A DNA stretch of 34,347 bases. It comes from an uncultured Pirellulaceae bacterium (GTDB taxonomy: Bacteria; Planctomycetota; Planctomycetia; Pirellulales; Pirellulaceae). Within the stretch, counting starts at the first letter, position 1. The number at the start of each line of letters is the position of its first letter. Below, piece by piece: positions 8,096 through 16,851 of this stretch. The stretch lies in assembly GCA_905480235.1 (NCBI GenBank), contig CAJQPP010000074.1, positions 1 through 34,347 of the forward strand, in the 5' to 3' direction. A program made the position numbers and the translations under genes. The notes beneath the pieces are model-generated. The model made no database searches and was not told the origin of the DNA. It saw only the letters and a program-made list of their open reading frames with translations.

Positions 8096-8323
8096 ACCAT
8101 TCTCCGCAGATGTCCAGATGGCGATTCACGGATTATGGTGTCCGGTTTCCCCAGAAGCTGCAAGCCCTGCCTTTTGGCCAGTCGTCAATCGGATGGCGGG
8201 ATGGTAAAATTGCGACCCAGATGGCGGCACTTGGCAGGATGGATATTTTGCCGGCGACCGCCGTCTTTTGTTTTGGCTCATCCCCAGAGCCATACAGGTA
8301 TAAAACACTGAGAGGAAGCGTGA

Positions 8324-9067
8324 ATGCTGCACGTCAAAGAAATCGCGGACGATTTTTACGTTAATGTAAATTTGAATACGGAAATGGATTTGCCCAAGGG
8401 CCGTGAATGCGTCATGCATTACTTTGAGCAACTCCAAAAACGTTACCCGACGATGAAGAATTTCTATAGCCGCGAACGAGGCGAGTTCGTCTTGGAAGAG
8501 GACAAGGAAAAGGGGTATTACCGCTGGGCCTCAGTGGAGAACCGCCGCATTTGCACCGGCTACGTCAATCCCACGAATTACGACGATGCCATTGAACAGC
8601 ACGAGTACGTCCTTGAGCAGTTGCCCTACACCATGTCGGTCAGCCCGTTGGAGTGTGAGTCGCTGAACTTTATGTTCGGCTTTGATTTTACTTACCGCGG
8701 AAATCACAACGAATTGGTAGCGGAAGCCCTCGGTGTCATCCCTGGCTTTGAGGCATTAACAAACTTGGCCGGCTCCAAGTTGATCGGTTATGACCCCGCC
8801 ATTCAGTTTGCACTGGACGAAGACTGCCGTACTCAGTGCCGGATTACCATCGAGTCTCGCACCAGTACTTTCCACGTGCGAGCAGGTGAGTTTCCCGAAG
8901 AGCAACTGAGTGTCTATTTGACCGTTCGTCGGTATGGCAGTCTGGACCCCGGAATGAGTTATGGGCAAGCGATCAAACCGTTGAAAGAGCATGCGGAGCG
9001 GATCACCGAGGAATATTTGATTGGAAACGTATTGGTGCCCTTACATCAAGCGATTGCCATCAAATAA
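8324..9067 (+). CDS. Conserved-looking hypothetical protein
   Basis: 247 residues; not recognised as a named family. It is probably cytosolic: no signal peptide and no membrane segment, with balanced charge and many aromatic residues. It looks like a single globular alpha/beta protein: a motif MHYFEQLQKRYPTMKNFYSRE near residues 31-53, an ECESLNFMFGFDFTYRGNHNELVAEAL segment in the middle, and a strand-rich C-terminal half (ITIESRTSTFHVRAGEF, LSVYLTVRRYG). Start is supported by GAGGAAG about 8 nt before the ATG. A bidirectional terminator follows at 9113. It is divergent from ogt, so the two could share a regulatory region, but nothing shows a functional link. Confidence 0.8.
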   Translation: MLHVKEIADDFYVNVNLNTEMDLPKGRECVMHYFEQLQKRYPTMKNFYSRERGEFVLEEDKEKGYYRWASVENRRICTGYVNPTNYDDAIEQHEYVLEQLPYTMSVSPLECESLNFMFGFDFTYRGNHNELVAEALGVIPGFEALTNLAGSKLIGYDPAIQFALDEDCRTQCRITIESRTSTFHVRAGEFPEEQLSVYLTVRRYGSLDPGMSYGQAIKPLKEHAERITEEYLIGNVLVPLHQAIAIK

Positions 9068-9112
9068 TTGCCCCGTCCTGAGACGCTGAGCAACCCCACG
9101 CCGCCAAGGTAT

Positions 9113-9150
9113 AAAAAAAGCCGCATGTTAAAAAACACGCGGCTTTTTCT
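9113..9150. terminator. Bidirectional terminator between convergent genes
   Basis: A-rich run, AAAAAGCCGC (9115-9124), a loop containing GTT/AAC, then GCGGCTTTTT (9139-9148). The A-run before and T-run after the stem let it work on both strands, ending the 8324 gene and the HU-like gene that converge here. Confidence 0.85.
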
Positions 9151-9168
9151 ATTAGCTATCTAGTTTGC

Positions 9169-9495
9169 CTAGAGAACCATGTCTTTGAGGCCCTTGAGGG
9201 GGCGGATCTTGACTTGCTTGCTGGCGGGGCGGGGCTTGGCCCATACCATTTCGCCAGTACCAGGGTTACGCACTTCGCGCTTTGGCAATGCAGGCTTGTC
9301 TTTAACTACGATCTTGCAAAGGCCAGGAATGGTAAACATCCCAGCACTGCCACGTTTGGCAATGTTCTTTTCAATTTCGCTGGTCAATGCTTCCAAAACA
9401 GCGGCGACTTCCTTCTTAGTCAAACCGGTTTCTTCGGCAAGGTTGTTCATGATTTCGGACTTGGTTGGGGGCTTTACGGCCGGTTTTTTGGTCAT
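9169..9495 (-). CDS. HU/IHF-family DNA-binding protein
   Basis: 108-residue nucleoid protein that bends and compacts DNA as a dimer. A Lys/Pro-rich N-terminus (TKKPAVKPPTKSE) precedes the HU fold: helix pair MNNLAEETGLTKKEVAAVLEAL, then the strand FTIPGLCKIVVKDKPA and the DNA-binding arm with RNPGTGE (a variant of the HU RNPxTGE signature), with prolines suited to intercalation. The C-terminal KPASKQVKIRPLKGLKDMV segment matches the final HU helix region. Slightly longer than E. coli HU (90 aa) because of the basic N-terminal tail. Start is ATG 9495 with a strong GGAGGG about 7 nt upstream. The upstream gap contains phased A/T tracts that may be relevant to autoregulation. Confidence 0.92.
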   Translation of the reverse strand: MTKKPAVKPPTKSEIMNNLAEETGLTKKEVAAVLEALTSEIEKNIAKRGSAGMFTIPGLCKIVVKDKPALPKREVRNPGTGEMVWAKPRPASKQVKIRPLKGLKDMVL

Positions 9496-9819
9496 GGGGT
9501 TTCCCTCCTTGTGGGATGAAGCAACAGAAACTTGTTAGGGTTAAAAGGCTATTTTGTTCGAGAGGTCCGCAAATAGGTTCGGGTCTCAGCGATGAGCAAT
9601 TAAGTTCCAAAGCCAGCAAAATTTCAATGGGACGACGCCCCTAAAACCCCCAAAAACCGGCAAATTTAGCAAATTTGTCAAATTTCATCGCAAAAAACGT
9701 CGGGTTTTGCCGCTTTGCGGCACCATTTGAGGGTTGGGTTTCGGATTTTTTAGGGGATTTTCATCCATCTTTTTCGTTCTCGTTGCCGCAGCGTTCCCCC
9801 AAGACAGCGATTTGTCATA
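9496..9819. promoter_or_regulatory. Divergent intergenic region with phased A/T tracts
   Basis: 324 bp between the HU-like gene and the cytochrome gene. AAATTT occurs three times at 9662, 9671 and 9680, exactly 9 bp apart, followed by an A6 tract at 9692, which predicts intrinsically bent DNA. A tight hairpin TGCCGC-TTT-GCGGCA lies at 9708-9722, and CCCCTAAAA (9638-9646) is repeated inverted at 9748-9756, enclosing the whole block. The two promoters must lie here, but their boxes were not identified. Confidence 0.5.
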
Positions 9820-12219
9820 ATGAAACGAACTGCTCCGCTACCGACCGTTTTCGATAGGTTCTCATTGCCAAAAATGCCCGCTCAAATAGCCTTCCCTACT
9901 GCTGTTTTTGTTTGCTCCCTCGCTGTGTTGTTAACAACCTGTGCGACGTCTTTTTGCCAAGAACCCAATGAGCAGACGATCAACCGCACGTGGACGGAAC
10001 GCGTGGTACCGATTCTGGAAACGTCCTGTATTGATTGTCATGCCGGTCCGGCTGCCGAAGGCAGTCTCGATTTGGAAGCCTATCGATCCATTGAGGACGT
10101 GGTGGCGGACAAACGTGTCTGGAGAAATATTGCGACCCGCGTCCGTGACCATCAAATGCCGCCGGATGATGCGGGTGGCATGCCTGCCGCGGATCGTGAA
10201 TTCCTATTGGTCTGGTTGGATGATTCGCTGCCCTTCATCCCTTGCGGCCATGCGCATCACGCCGGGCCGGTTACCATCCGTCGGCTCACGCGATACGAAT
10301 ATTCCAATACGATTCGTGAGTTGTTGAAACTGGATTATTCCTTTGAGGAAGGATTCCCGGACGATGAGGTTGGCTATGGGTTTGATAACATCGGCGATGT
10401 GCTTTCGGTGTCACCGCTCTTGTTGGAAAAATACCTCGCATCGGCCGAGGCCATTTCAGAGGCCGTGATTTACGACCCCGCCAAGCGGCAGTTAGAAACG
10501 AGCATTGATGCGTCGGAGTTGAGTGAGGTGCGCGGGGGTGTGTTGCGGGATGGCAGCTTTTATCTAACCACCAACGGGACGACGAACTGTTCCGTTGACG
10601 CTCCGGTAGCGGGCAAGTATCGCGTGGTGCTTGACGCCTACGGCACTCGAGCTGGAGATGAATTACCCAAGTTGGCATTTTCGGCCAATGGAAAAGTCGC
10701 CAAATACTTTCAGGTCAAATCGAAAAGACGCGATAAACGACGTAAACCGCTTGAGTTGACGGTCCTCTTAAAGGCGGGGGATAATCCGCTTGGCGTGACC
10801 TTTACCAACGACTATTACGACCCTGATTTTCCCAATATCAGCCGCAGAGATCGTAATTTGGCGATTCGTCGCATCGATATTCGTGGTCCACTGGATCACC
10901 CCCCACTGTCAAAGGCCCATCAAACTTTTTTGTTTACTACAGCGGATGATGGGAAATCCCCGCGGGAATGTGCGGAGGAGATTATCAATCTTCACGGCTC
11001 TCGAGCTTTCCGTCGCAGGGTTTATGCATCGGAGAGGGAGCGGCTTTTGGCGTTGTTTGATCTGGGGACGGAGAATGGCGAATCCTTTGAGGGAGCGATG
11101 CAGTTGGTAATGCAGGCCATCCTGGTTTCGCCGCACTTTCTCTACAAAGTGGAAGCACCTGCGCCTGAGAATGGAGCCATGCGGCCGCTTTCGGATTTTG
11201 AATTAGCCACCGGGTTATCGTATTTTCTGTGGAGTTCGATGCCGGATGAAAGCTTATTCCGAGTGGCTGCCAATGGGCAGCTTCACGATGCTGGGCGATT
11301 GGAATTGGAAGTTCAAAGGATGTTGAAAGATCCGAAATCGGATGCCTTGATTGAAAATTTTGCGATGCAATGGTTTCAGCTGAGGGGGCTAGAGCAATCA
11401 GACCCCGACCCCGATTTGTTTCCAGGTTTTACGGGGCACTTGCGGGCTTCGATGATCCGGGAAACCCAACTGTTGTTTGCCGACATTATGCGCGAGGATT
11501 TACCCGTCACGACGCTGTTAACGGCCGACTACACTCATGTTAACAAGGCCCTGGCACGCCATTACGGTTGGCCCACCAAGGGGCTGGGTGAGCGAGAGTT
11601 TTCGCGGATCAGCTTGGTTGGCAAGCGTCGCAGTGGCTTGCTATCCCATGCCAGTTTTTTGACCTTAACATCGGACTCAACGCGAACTTCACCGGTAAAG
11701 CGCGGTAAGTGGGTTTTGGAAAACCTGTTAGCAGAACCGCCGCCACCAGCCCTTCCCGATGTGCCGCAGCTTGATTCACAAGAGGAGCTCAAGGGTTCCT
11801 TGCGTCAACGCATGGAAAAGCACCGTACCGACCCAAATTGTGCGACCTGCCATTACAAAATGGATTCGTTGGGTTTCGCGTTGGAGAATTTTGATGCGTA
11901 TGGGCGATTTCGACTGGAAGACGAAGAGGGTTTGCCCGTGGATGCGTCCGGAGAATTGGGCAACGGAGACCAGTTTTCCTCGGTGAAAGAACTCCAGGAT
12001 TTGATTGCGACGAAGCAGCGTCGGCAGTTTATTCGCTGTATAGTCGAAAAAATGTTTATCTATGCGATTGGTCGAGGGCCGATCAGCACAGACGAGTGCT
12101 TGATCGAGGAGATCGCTCGTCGGGCCTACGAGAACGATTATTGTTTTTCTGATATTATAATGGCGATAGTAAAGAGCGAAGCATTTGGGGCACGGAGTCG
12201 CTCCGAGCTTTCACGCTGA
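9820..12219 (+). CDS. Planctomycete cytochrome c / DUF1587-1592-1588-1585 protein
   Basis: 799 residues. The N-terminal signal region ends about residue 48 (hydrophobic FVCSLAVLLTTCATSFC); an internal ATG at 9874 would give a more compact signal peptide, so the start is uncertain. A planctomycete cytochrome-type domain follows with heme motif C70-IDC73-H74 and a distal MPP segment. Then DUF1587 (RLTRYEYSNTIRELL), a carbohydrate-binding-like beta region (about 230-350), DUF1592 (ILVSPHFLYK, LSYFLWSSMPDE), DUF1588 (SKRxSGLLSHASFLTLTSDSTRTSPVKRG) with a second CxxCH (C674-ATC677-H678), and DUF1585 at the end. The family is exported and heme-bearing; its reaction is not established, though a role in polysaccharide or redox chemistry is often suggested. 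It is followed 11 bp later by its usual DUF1552 partner. Confidence 0.92.
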   Translation: MKRTAPLPTVFDRFSLPKMPAQIAFPTAVFVCSLAVLLTTCATSFCQEPNEQTINRTWTERVVPILETSCIDCHAGPAAEGSLDLEAYRSIEDVVADKRVWRNIATRVRDHQMPPDDAGGMPAADREFLLVWLDDSLPFIPCGHAHHAGPVTIRRLTRYEYSNTIRELLKLDYSFEEGFPDDEVGYGFDNIGDVLSVSPLLLEKYLASAEAISEAVIYDPAKRQLETSIDASELSEVRGGVLRDGSFYLTTNGTTNCSVDAPVAGKYRVVLDAYGTRAGDELPKLAFSANGKVAKYFQVKSKRRDKRRKPLELTVLLKAGDNPLGVTFTNDYYDPDFPNISRRDRNLAIRRIDIRGPLDHPPLSKAHQTFLFTTADDGKSPRECAEEIINLHGSRAFRRRVYASERERLLALFDLGTENGESFEGAMQLVMQAILVSPHFLYKVEAPAPENGAMRPLSDFELATGLSYFLWSSMPDESLFRVAANGQLHDAGRLELEVQRMLKDPKSDALIENFAMQWFQLRGLEQSDPDPDLFPGFTGHLRASMIRETQLLFADIMREDLPVTTLLTADYTHVNKALARHYGWPTKGLGEREFSRISLVGKRRSGLLSHASFLTLTSDSTRTSPVKRGKWVLENLLAEPPPPALPDVPQLDSQEELKGSLRQRMEKHRTDPNCATCHYKMDSLGFALENFDAYGRFRLEDEEGLPVDASGELGNGDQFSSVKELQDLIATKQRRQFIRCIVEKMFIYAIGRGPISTDECLIEEIARRAYENDYCFSDIIMAIVKSEAFGARSRSELSR

Positions 12220-12230
12220 GGGGAGGCAGG

Positions 12231-13598
12231 ATGTTGAGTAAGCAAATAAGTCGTCGCACGGTTTTAAGAGGCGTGGGTACCGCGTTAGCGCTACCCATGT
12301 TGGAGGCCATGTCGCCCAAACTCGCATGGGCTCTTCCCAAGGCATCGGCCGCGCCGGGTGCATTGCCGCAGCGGACGGCTTTTTTCTACGTTCCTAACGG
12401 CATGCATATGCCGGATTGGACGCCCAGTACCACCGGATCTCAGTTCCAGTTACCTGCGACTTTGAAGCCCCTGGAAAAGTTCCAGTCACGCGTTAATGTG
12501 CTCAGTGGGTTGACCCTTGACGGGGCTCGAGCACACGGCGACGGACCCGGGGATCACGCGCGAAGCGTTGCGGCGTTTCTGACGGGGGCTCACCCCAAAA
12601 AAACAGATGGCGCCGGAATTTTTAATGGACCCTCGGTGGATCAGGTTTTGGCGAATCACGTGGGTCGCGGGACGAAGTTAGCATCCTTGGAAATTGGCAT
12701 GGAAGGCAGCGCCCCGGCTGGTCGCTGCGATTCCGGATACAGTTGTGTCTACACCTCAAATATCTCTTGGAGAACGGCGACAACGCCTGTCGCCAAAGAA
12801 ATTAACCCAGGTGCATTATTCGATCGTCTGTTTGGAACCCGGGATGAGCAAGAAACAAAGATTGCTTCCGAAAAACGCCGCAAGTATCGCCAAAGCATTC
12901 TCGATTTCGTGCGGCATGATGCCAAGAAAATGCACCACGCATTGGGTTCGGACGACCGTCGGAAATTAGACGAGTATTTGTTTGCAGTACGAGATGTTGA
13001 GAAACGCATTGCCGGGGTCGAAAAACTTGATCGCATCGAGACCGAAGTCCCGGATTATCCCCGACCCGAAGGGGTGCCTCGGGATTACGCCGAGCATATG
13101 AAGTTGTTGTACGACGTGATGGTGCTGGCTTTTCAGACGGATTCGACACGTGTCATGTCTTTCATGTTTGCCAACGCTGGAAGCAATCGAAGCTATCGCA
13201 CAATCGGTGTGAAACAGGGACACCATCATCTGTCCCACCACGGAAACAGCAAAGAGAAACAGGCACAAATCAGCAAGATCAATGAGTATCACATGCAGCT
13301 TTTTGCTTACTTCCTGGAGCGCCTGCAAGCCACTCAGGAAGGGCAGGGCAGTTTACTGGATCAATGTACAATTTTGTATGGAAGTGGCATCGCCGATGGC
13401 AATCGGCATGCCCATGACACGTTACCGATCATGACGATTGGCGATAACGGTGGGCACTTTCGCACCGGCCGTCATATTCGTTTTGAAAAGGAAACGCCGC
13501 TAACCAACCTTTATTTGACGATGCTTCAAAACGCGGGAACACCTGTCAAGTCGATCGGGGATAGTAACGCGATCTTAACGGAATTGAGCGAAGCCTGA
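12231..13598 (+). CDS. DUF1552 protein, Tat-exported
   Basis: 455 residues. A twin-arginine signal (SRRTVLRGVGTALALPMLEAM) predicts folded export. The body has DUF1552 marks: RTAFFYVPNGMHMPDW near residue 45, the FQSRVNVLSGL segment, the GDHARSVAAFLTGAHP motif, and a C-terminal LLDQCTILYGSGIADGNRHAHDTLPI block ahead of GGHFRTGRHI. This layout is related to DUF1501/sulfatase-like alkaline phosphatase folds and probably binds metal, but no activity is known. Good Shine-Dalgarno sequence (GGGGAGG) before the ATG. It is paired with the DUF1592 cytochrome protein upstream as in many planctomycetes, and its stop codon overlaps the ribD start by one nucleotide (TGATG), so it is probably translationally coupled to ribD. 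Confidence 0.92.
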   Translation: MLSKQISRRTVLRGVGTALALPMLEAMSPKLAWALPKASAAPGALPQRTAFFYVPNGMHMPDWTPSTTGSQFQLPATLKPLEKFQSRVNVLSGLTLDGARAHGDGPGDHARSVAAFLTGAHPKKTDGAGIFNGPSVDQVLANHVGRGTKLASLEIGMEGSAPAGRCDSGYSCVYTSNISWRTATTPVAKEINPGALFDRLFGTRDEQETKIASEKRRKYRQSILDFVRHDAKKMHHALGSDDRRKLDEYLFAVRDVEKRIAGVEKLDRIETEVPDYPRPEGVPRDYAEHMKLLYDVMVLAFQTDSTRVMSFMFANAGSNRSYRTIGVKQGHHHLSHHGNSKEKQAQISKINEYHMQLFAYFLERLQATQEGQGSLLDQCTILYGSGIADGNRHAHDTLPIMTIGDNGGHFRTGRHIRFEKETPLTNLYLTMLQNAGTPVKSIGDSNAILTELSEA

Positions 13599-14704
13599 TG
13601 GAAAACGCCGATTCGGAACACAATTGGATGGAGACGGCCTTGCAATTGGCCAAAGCTGGACAAGGGCACGTCGAGCCAAACCCCATGGTAGGGTGTGTGA
13701 TCGTCCGCGACGGCCGCGAAATTGGCAGAGGTTTTCACCGTAAATGTGGTGAGAAACATGCCGAGATCGAGGCGTTGGATGCGTGTACTGAAAACCCCCA
13801 GGGGGCCACCGTCTACGTAACGTTGGAACCCTGTTGCCACACCGGAAAAACACCGCCGTGCGTGAATCGTTTGATCGAAGCCAAGGTACAGCGGGTGGTG
13901 GTAGCTCAGGCAGATCCGTTTCCTCAAGTCCACGGGGGTGGAATCGAAAAATTACAGGCTGCCGGTATTCAGGTCGACGTCGGCTTAATGCAGCACGAAG
14001 CTCGTATTTTGAATGCACCGTACCTAAAGCGGGTCCATAAGCAGAGGCCATGGGTGATGGCGAAATGGGCGATGACTTTGGATGGCAAAATCGCGACCAG
14101 GACGGGAGAAAGCCAATGGATTTCTTCGGAGGCATCGCGGGCGATCGTGCACGAGATTCGCGGGCGGGTTGATGCGATTGTCGTGGGCAGCCAGACGGCC
14201 GTTGCCGACAACCCGTTGTTAACGGCTCGTCCTCCTGGGCCTCGGGTCGCCACACGAATCATTGTGGATTCCGAATTGCGAGTCCTTGCGGATTCTAAAC
14301 TGGTACGTTCGGCCAGAGAATTTCCTACGCTGTTTGTAGCGGGACCCAAACATGAAGCAGGAAAAGCTCGTGATTTGGAAAAAGCAGGTTGTGAAGTTTT
14401 GAGACTGCCAGAAGAGGATCACTGTAAACGGTTAGGTGGCCTGTTGGATGAGTTGGGGCGTCGCGGTATGACCAATATTTTGGTGGAAGGTGGCGCGGGC
14501 TTATTGGGCGGTATCTTTGACATCGGTGAAGTTGACGAAGTGCATGTTTTTGTCGGCAACCGCATCATTGGAGGGAGCCAGGCATTGTCCGCAATTAGCG
14601 GCATTGGGATTGAATCGATGAGCCGCGCGTTTGAGCTGACGGAACGTGCTTCGAAATTACTCGAAGACGATGTTTACGTCAGTGGTCGGGTGATGAAATC
14701 CTGA
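13598..14704 (+). CDS. ribD: Bifunctional riboflavin biosynthesis deaminase/reductase RibD
   Basis: 368 residues, normal RibD length. It deaminates the pyrimidine intermediate formed from GTP and then reduces its ribosyl side chain with NADPH, two successive steps of riboflavin synthesis in the cytosol. The N-terminal deaminase has zinc ligands His54 (H-A-E with catalytic Glu56), Cys79 and Cys88 (PCCHTGKTPPC). The reductase domain begins near residue 150 with KWAMTLDGKIATRTGESQWIS and ends with the ILVEGGAGLLGGIF segment. Start overlaps the stop of the DUF1552 gene (TGATG). No other rib gene is in the window, so the gene lies apart from a classical rib operon; the coupling to an exported DUF1552 protein has no obvious biochemical reason. 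Confidence 0.96.
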   Translation: MENADSEHNWMETALQLAKAGQGHVEPNPMVGCVIVRDGREIGRGFHRKCGEKHAEIEALDACTENPQGATVYVTLEPCCHTGKTPPCVNRLIEAKVQRVVVAQADPFPQVHGGGIEKLQAAGIQVDVGLMQHEARILNAPYLKRVHKQRPWVMAKWAMTLDGKIATRTGESQWISSEASRAIVHEIRGRVDAIVVGSQTAVADNPLLTARPPGPRVATRIIVDSELRVLADSKLVRSAREFPTLFVAGPKHEAGKARDLEKAGCEVLRLPEEDHCKRLGGLLDELGRRGMTNILVEGGAGLLGGIFDIGEVDEVHVFVGNRIIGGSQALSAISGIGIESMSRAFELTERASKLLEDDVYVSGRVMKS

Positions 14705-14797
14705 GTGCTCGTTTTTCCGCCTATCGCCCTGCTTTCCCTTTCTCAGTTGGGATAGATAACCTCTAGACGAAATCCTCGCGACCGTGAAAATGAGACC

Positions 14798-15871
14798 ATG
14801 GAAACTCACACCAACCCCAACGACTTTCTGCCTCCTCCGCCAATCCACATTGGTGCTGTAAAGGTCGATCCGCCGATCTTGCAGGCTCCCATGGCCGGGT
14901 TCACGAATTACGCTTTTCGGCAAATGGTACGGGATTACGGCGGAACGGGATTACAAGCGACCGAGATGGTGAATGCGCGGGGGTTTGTTTGGCTGGATGA
15001 AAATACTGCCGAGCATCCAGATCGTTTGTGGGGCGTGAAGGACGAGATGCGACCCCTGGCGGTGCAAATTTGGGATAACCAGCCCGAGACGCTTGCCAAG
15101 GTTGGACGAAGACTGGTCGAAGAATACAACGTGAGCATCGTTGATATCAATTTCGGTTGTCCCGTCAAACAGGTGACTGAAAAAGCAAAAAGCGGGTCCT
15201 ATCTCCTCCGCGTTCCCGACCAGATGGGGGCGATCATCGAACAGGTGGTTAAGGCCTGTGCTCCCACACCAGTGACCGCCAAGATTCGGTTGGGCTGCAC
15301 CCGCGATCAAATCAATGCCAATGACATTGCCCAGGTGGTGGAGGGGGCAGGCGCCGCTGCGTTGACCGTGCATGGGAGAACGGCTCAGGATATGTTCAAA
15401 GGGCATGCGGATTGGGAAAGTATCTCTAAAATTAAATCCTACCTAAAGAAAATTCCTCTGATTGGAAATGGCGACCTCGATTCGGCTGAGCGTGTGGTCG
15501 AGGTATTCCGGCGATATGACGTTGACGGCGTGATGATTGCTCGTGCCTGTCTCGGACGACCTTGGTTATTTTCGCAAGCCGCTGCTGCTTTGCAGGGAAA
15601 GCCTGTGCCGCCCGAACCCAGCCTCGAGGAGCAAAAGGCCTGTATGCTGAAACACTATGAATTGATTGTGCAGCGATTCGGGGAAGACAAGGGCACCCAG
15701 TTGATGCGCAAATATGCCTGCTGTTATGCCCAAGGTCGGCACGGTGCCCGGCACTTTCGCAGATATGTCGCCAAGGTCTCCACCCGAGGCCAGTTCCTCA
15801 GAATTGTGGAAGAATATTTTCCGACCAGCCTGCCCCAACCAGATTCAACCACGGAAATGGACGTAGTTTAA
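14798..15871 (+). CDS. tRNA-dihydrouridine synthase (DusB-like)
   Basis: 357 residues. FMN-dependent enzyme that reduces uridine to dihydrouridine in the D-loop of tRNA. The TIM barrel opens with PILQAPMAGFTNYAFRQM; the catalytic Cys121 is in DINFGCPVKQVTEKAKSGSYLL, where most Dus proteins have GSxLL after a conserved Lys; TAKIRLG and the LTVHGRTAQ motif with its tRNA/FMN-binding residues follow, then IGNGDLDS and DGVMIARACLGRPWLF for phosphate binding. The C-terminal part (about 270-357) is the helical RNA-binding domain. It is 93 bp after ribD and its stop overlaps the mch start by one nucleotide (TAATG). DusB is the most likely subtype but this was not resolved by alignment. Confidence 0.93.
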   Translation: METHTNPNDFLPPPPIHIGAVKVDPPILQAPMAGFTNYAFRQMVRDYGGTGLQATEMVNARGFVWLDENTAEHPDRLWGVKDEMRPLAVQIWDNQPETLAKVGRRLVEEYNVSIVDINFGCPVKQVTEKAKSGSYLLRVPDQMGAIIEQVVKACAPTPVTAKIRLGCTRDQINANDIAQVVEGAGAAALTVHGRTAQDMFKGHADWESISKIKSYLKKIPLIGNGDLDSAERVVEVFRRYDVDGVMIARACLGRPWLFSQAAAALQGKPVPPEPSLEEQKACMLKHYELIVQRFGEDKGTQLMRKYACCYAQGRHGARHFRRYVAKVSTRGQFLRIVEEYFPTSLPQPDSTTEMDVV

Positions 15872-16797
15872 TGGCGACCGTTAATCAAAACGTGTGGAAC
15901 CGCTTGCAGGGCATGAGAGAGACGGCTGACGAATTGAAAATCAGCTTCGTCGACACGCACATCGTCGATTTCGGCGTCGCTGTGACCGGTGGTTTAGTAG
16001 CTGGTTTGGAGCTCGCGCGTATTTGCATGGGCGATTTGGCTAAAATTCAGTTGTTACCGGGTATGTTGGGCATGCCATGGGTGCAAGTGGTAACTGATCA
16101 ACCCGCGCGGGCTTGTATGGGCAGTCAGTACGGTGGTTGGCCGGTGCAAGCGGATAAATTTTTCGCCATTGGCTCCGGACCCGCGCGTCTGCTGCGTGGA
16201 AAAGAGAAGGTCCTCACGGATTACGCCTGGCAGGAAGCGGCATGCGAGCATGGGGTGTTGGTTCTGGAATCGGGGAAACTGCCCACGGCTGAGTTAATAG
16301 AACAGATGAAAGATGAATGCGGAGTCCGCGGGGAGCAATTTTCAGTTTGTGTTGCGCCCACTAAATCGCTTGCGGGTTCCCTGCAAATCGTTGCCCGAAG
16401 TGTTGAATCGGTAATGCACAAATTGTTTGAACTGGACGTGGATCTTAATTCCGTTACCAGCGCCATCGGTTGTGCCCCGCTGCCCCCGATGGCGGCCGAT
16501 GATTTAACCGCAATCGGCCGCACCAATGACGCCATCTTGTATGGAGGGGACGTTACGGTTTGGGTGGATATGAATGACGACGCAATCAATGAGATAGGGC
16601 CACGCGTACCGAGTAACAGTTCCGCCGAGTACGGACGTCCCTTCGGTGAGATCTTTGCCGACAGTGGCGGCGATTTTTATAAACTCGATCCGATGTTATT
16701 CAGTGCCGGCAGCGTTACTTTCAACAGCTGCCAAACCGGTAATTCATTTCGATTTGGCGAGCTCCGTATGGAGATCATCCAAGCCGCAATCAAATGA
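15871..16797 (+). CDS. mch: Methenyl-tetrahydromethanopterin cyclohydrolase
   Basis: 308 residues, normal Mch length. It interconverts N5,N10-methenyl-H4MPT and N5-formyl-H4MPT in the cytosol, a central step of H4MPT-linked formaldehyde oxidation in methylotrophs and planctomycetes and of methanogenesis in archaea. Family features: VDFGVAVTGGLVAGLELARICMGDL near residues 33-53, MGSQYGGWPVQ at about 83-93, the AIGSGPARLL loop, and the C-terminal ILYGGDVTVWVD and FGEIFADSGGDFYKLDPMLFSPA-like segment with SxNSxQTG ending. Start ATG 15871 lies inside the dus stop codon (TAATG), so the pair is probably translationally coupled. mfnB, a methanofuran cofactor gene, is 7.4 kb downstream. No fhcABCD, mtdB or fae is in the window. 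Confidence 0.94.
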   Translation: MATVNQNVWNRLQGMRETADELKISFVDTHIVDFGVAVTGGLVAGLELARICMGDLAKIQLLPGMLGMPWVQVVTDQPARACMGSQYGGWPVQADKFFAIGSGPARLLRGKEKVLTDYAWQEAACEHGVLVLESGKLPTAELIEQMKDECGVRGEQFSVCVAPTKSLAGSLQIVARSVESVMHKLFELDVDLNSVTSAIGCAPLPPMAADDLTAIGRTNDAILYGGDVTVWVDMNDDAINEIGPRVPSNSSAEYGRPFGEIFADSGGDFYKLDPMLFSAGSVTFNSCQTGNSFRFGELRMEIIQAAIK

Positions 16798-16851
16798 TGC
16801 GACCTTATCAACCCCATCTTTTTATTTGTCGATCTGAAAACAGCGAACCGG

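Noticed and set aside
13575..14255. 226-codon minus-strand frame opposite ribD
   Set aside because: Long but an antisense shadow of the clearly identified ribD; rich in Arg/Pro/Ser as expected from reverse reading of a coding strand.
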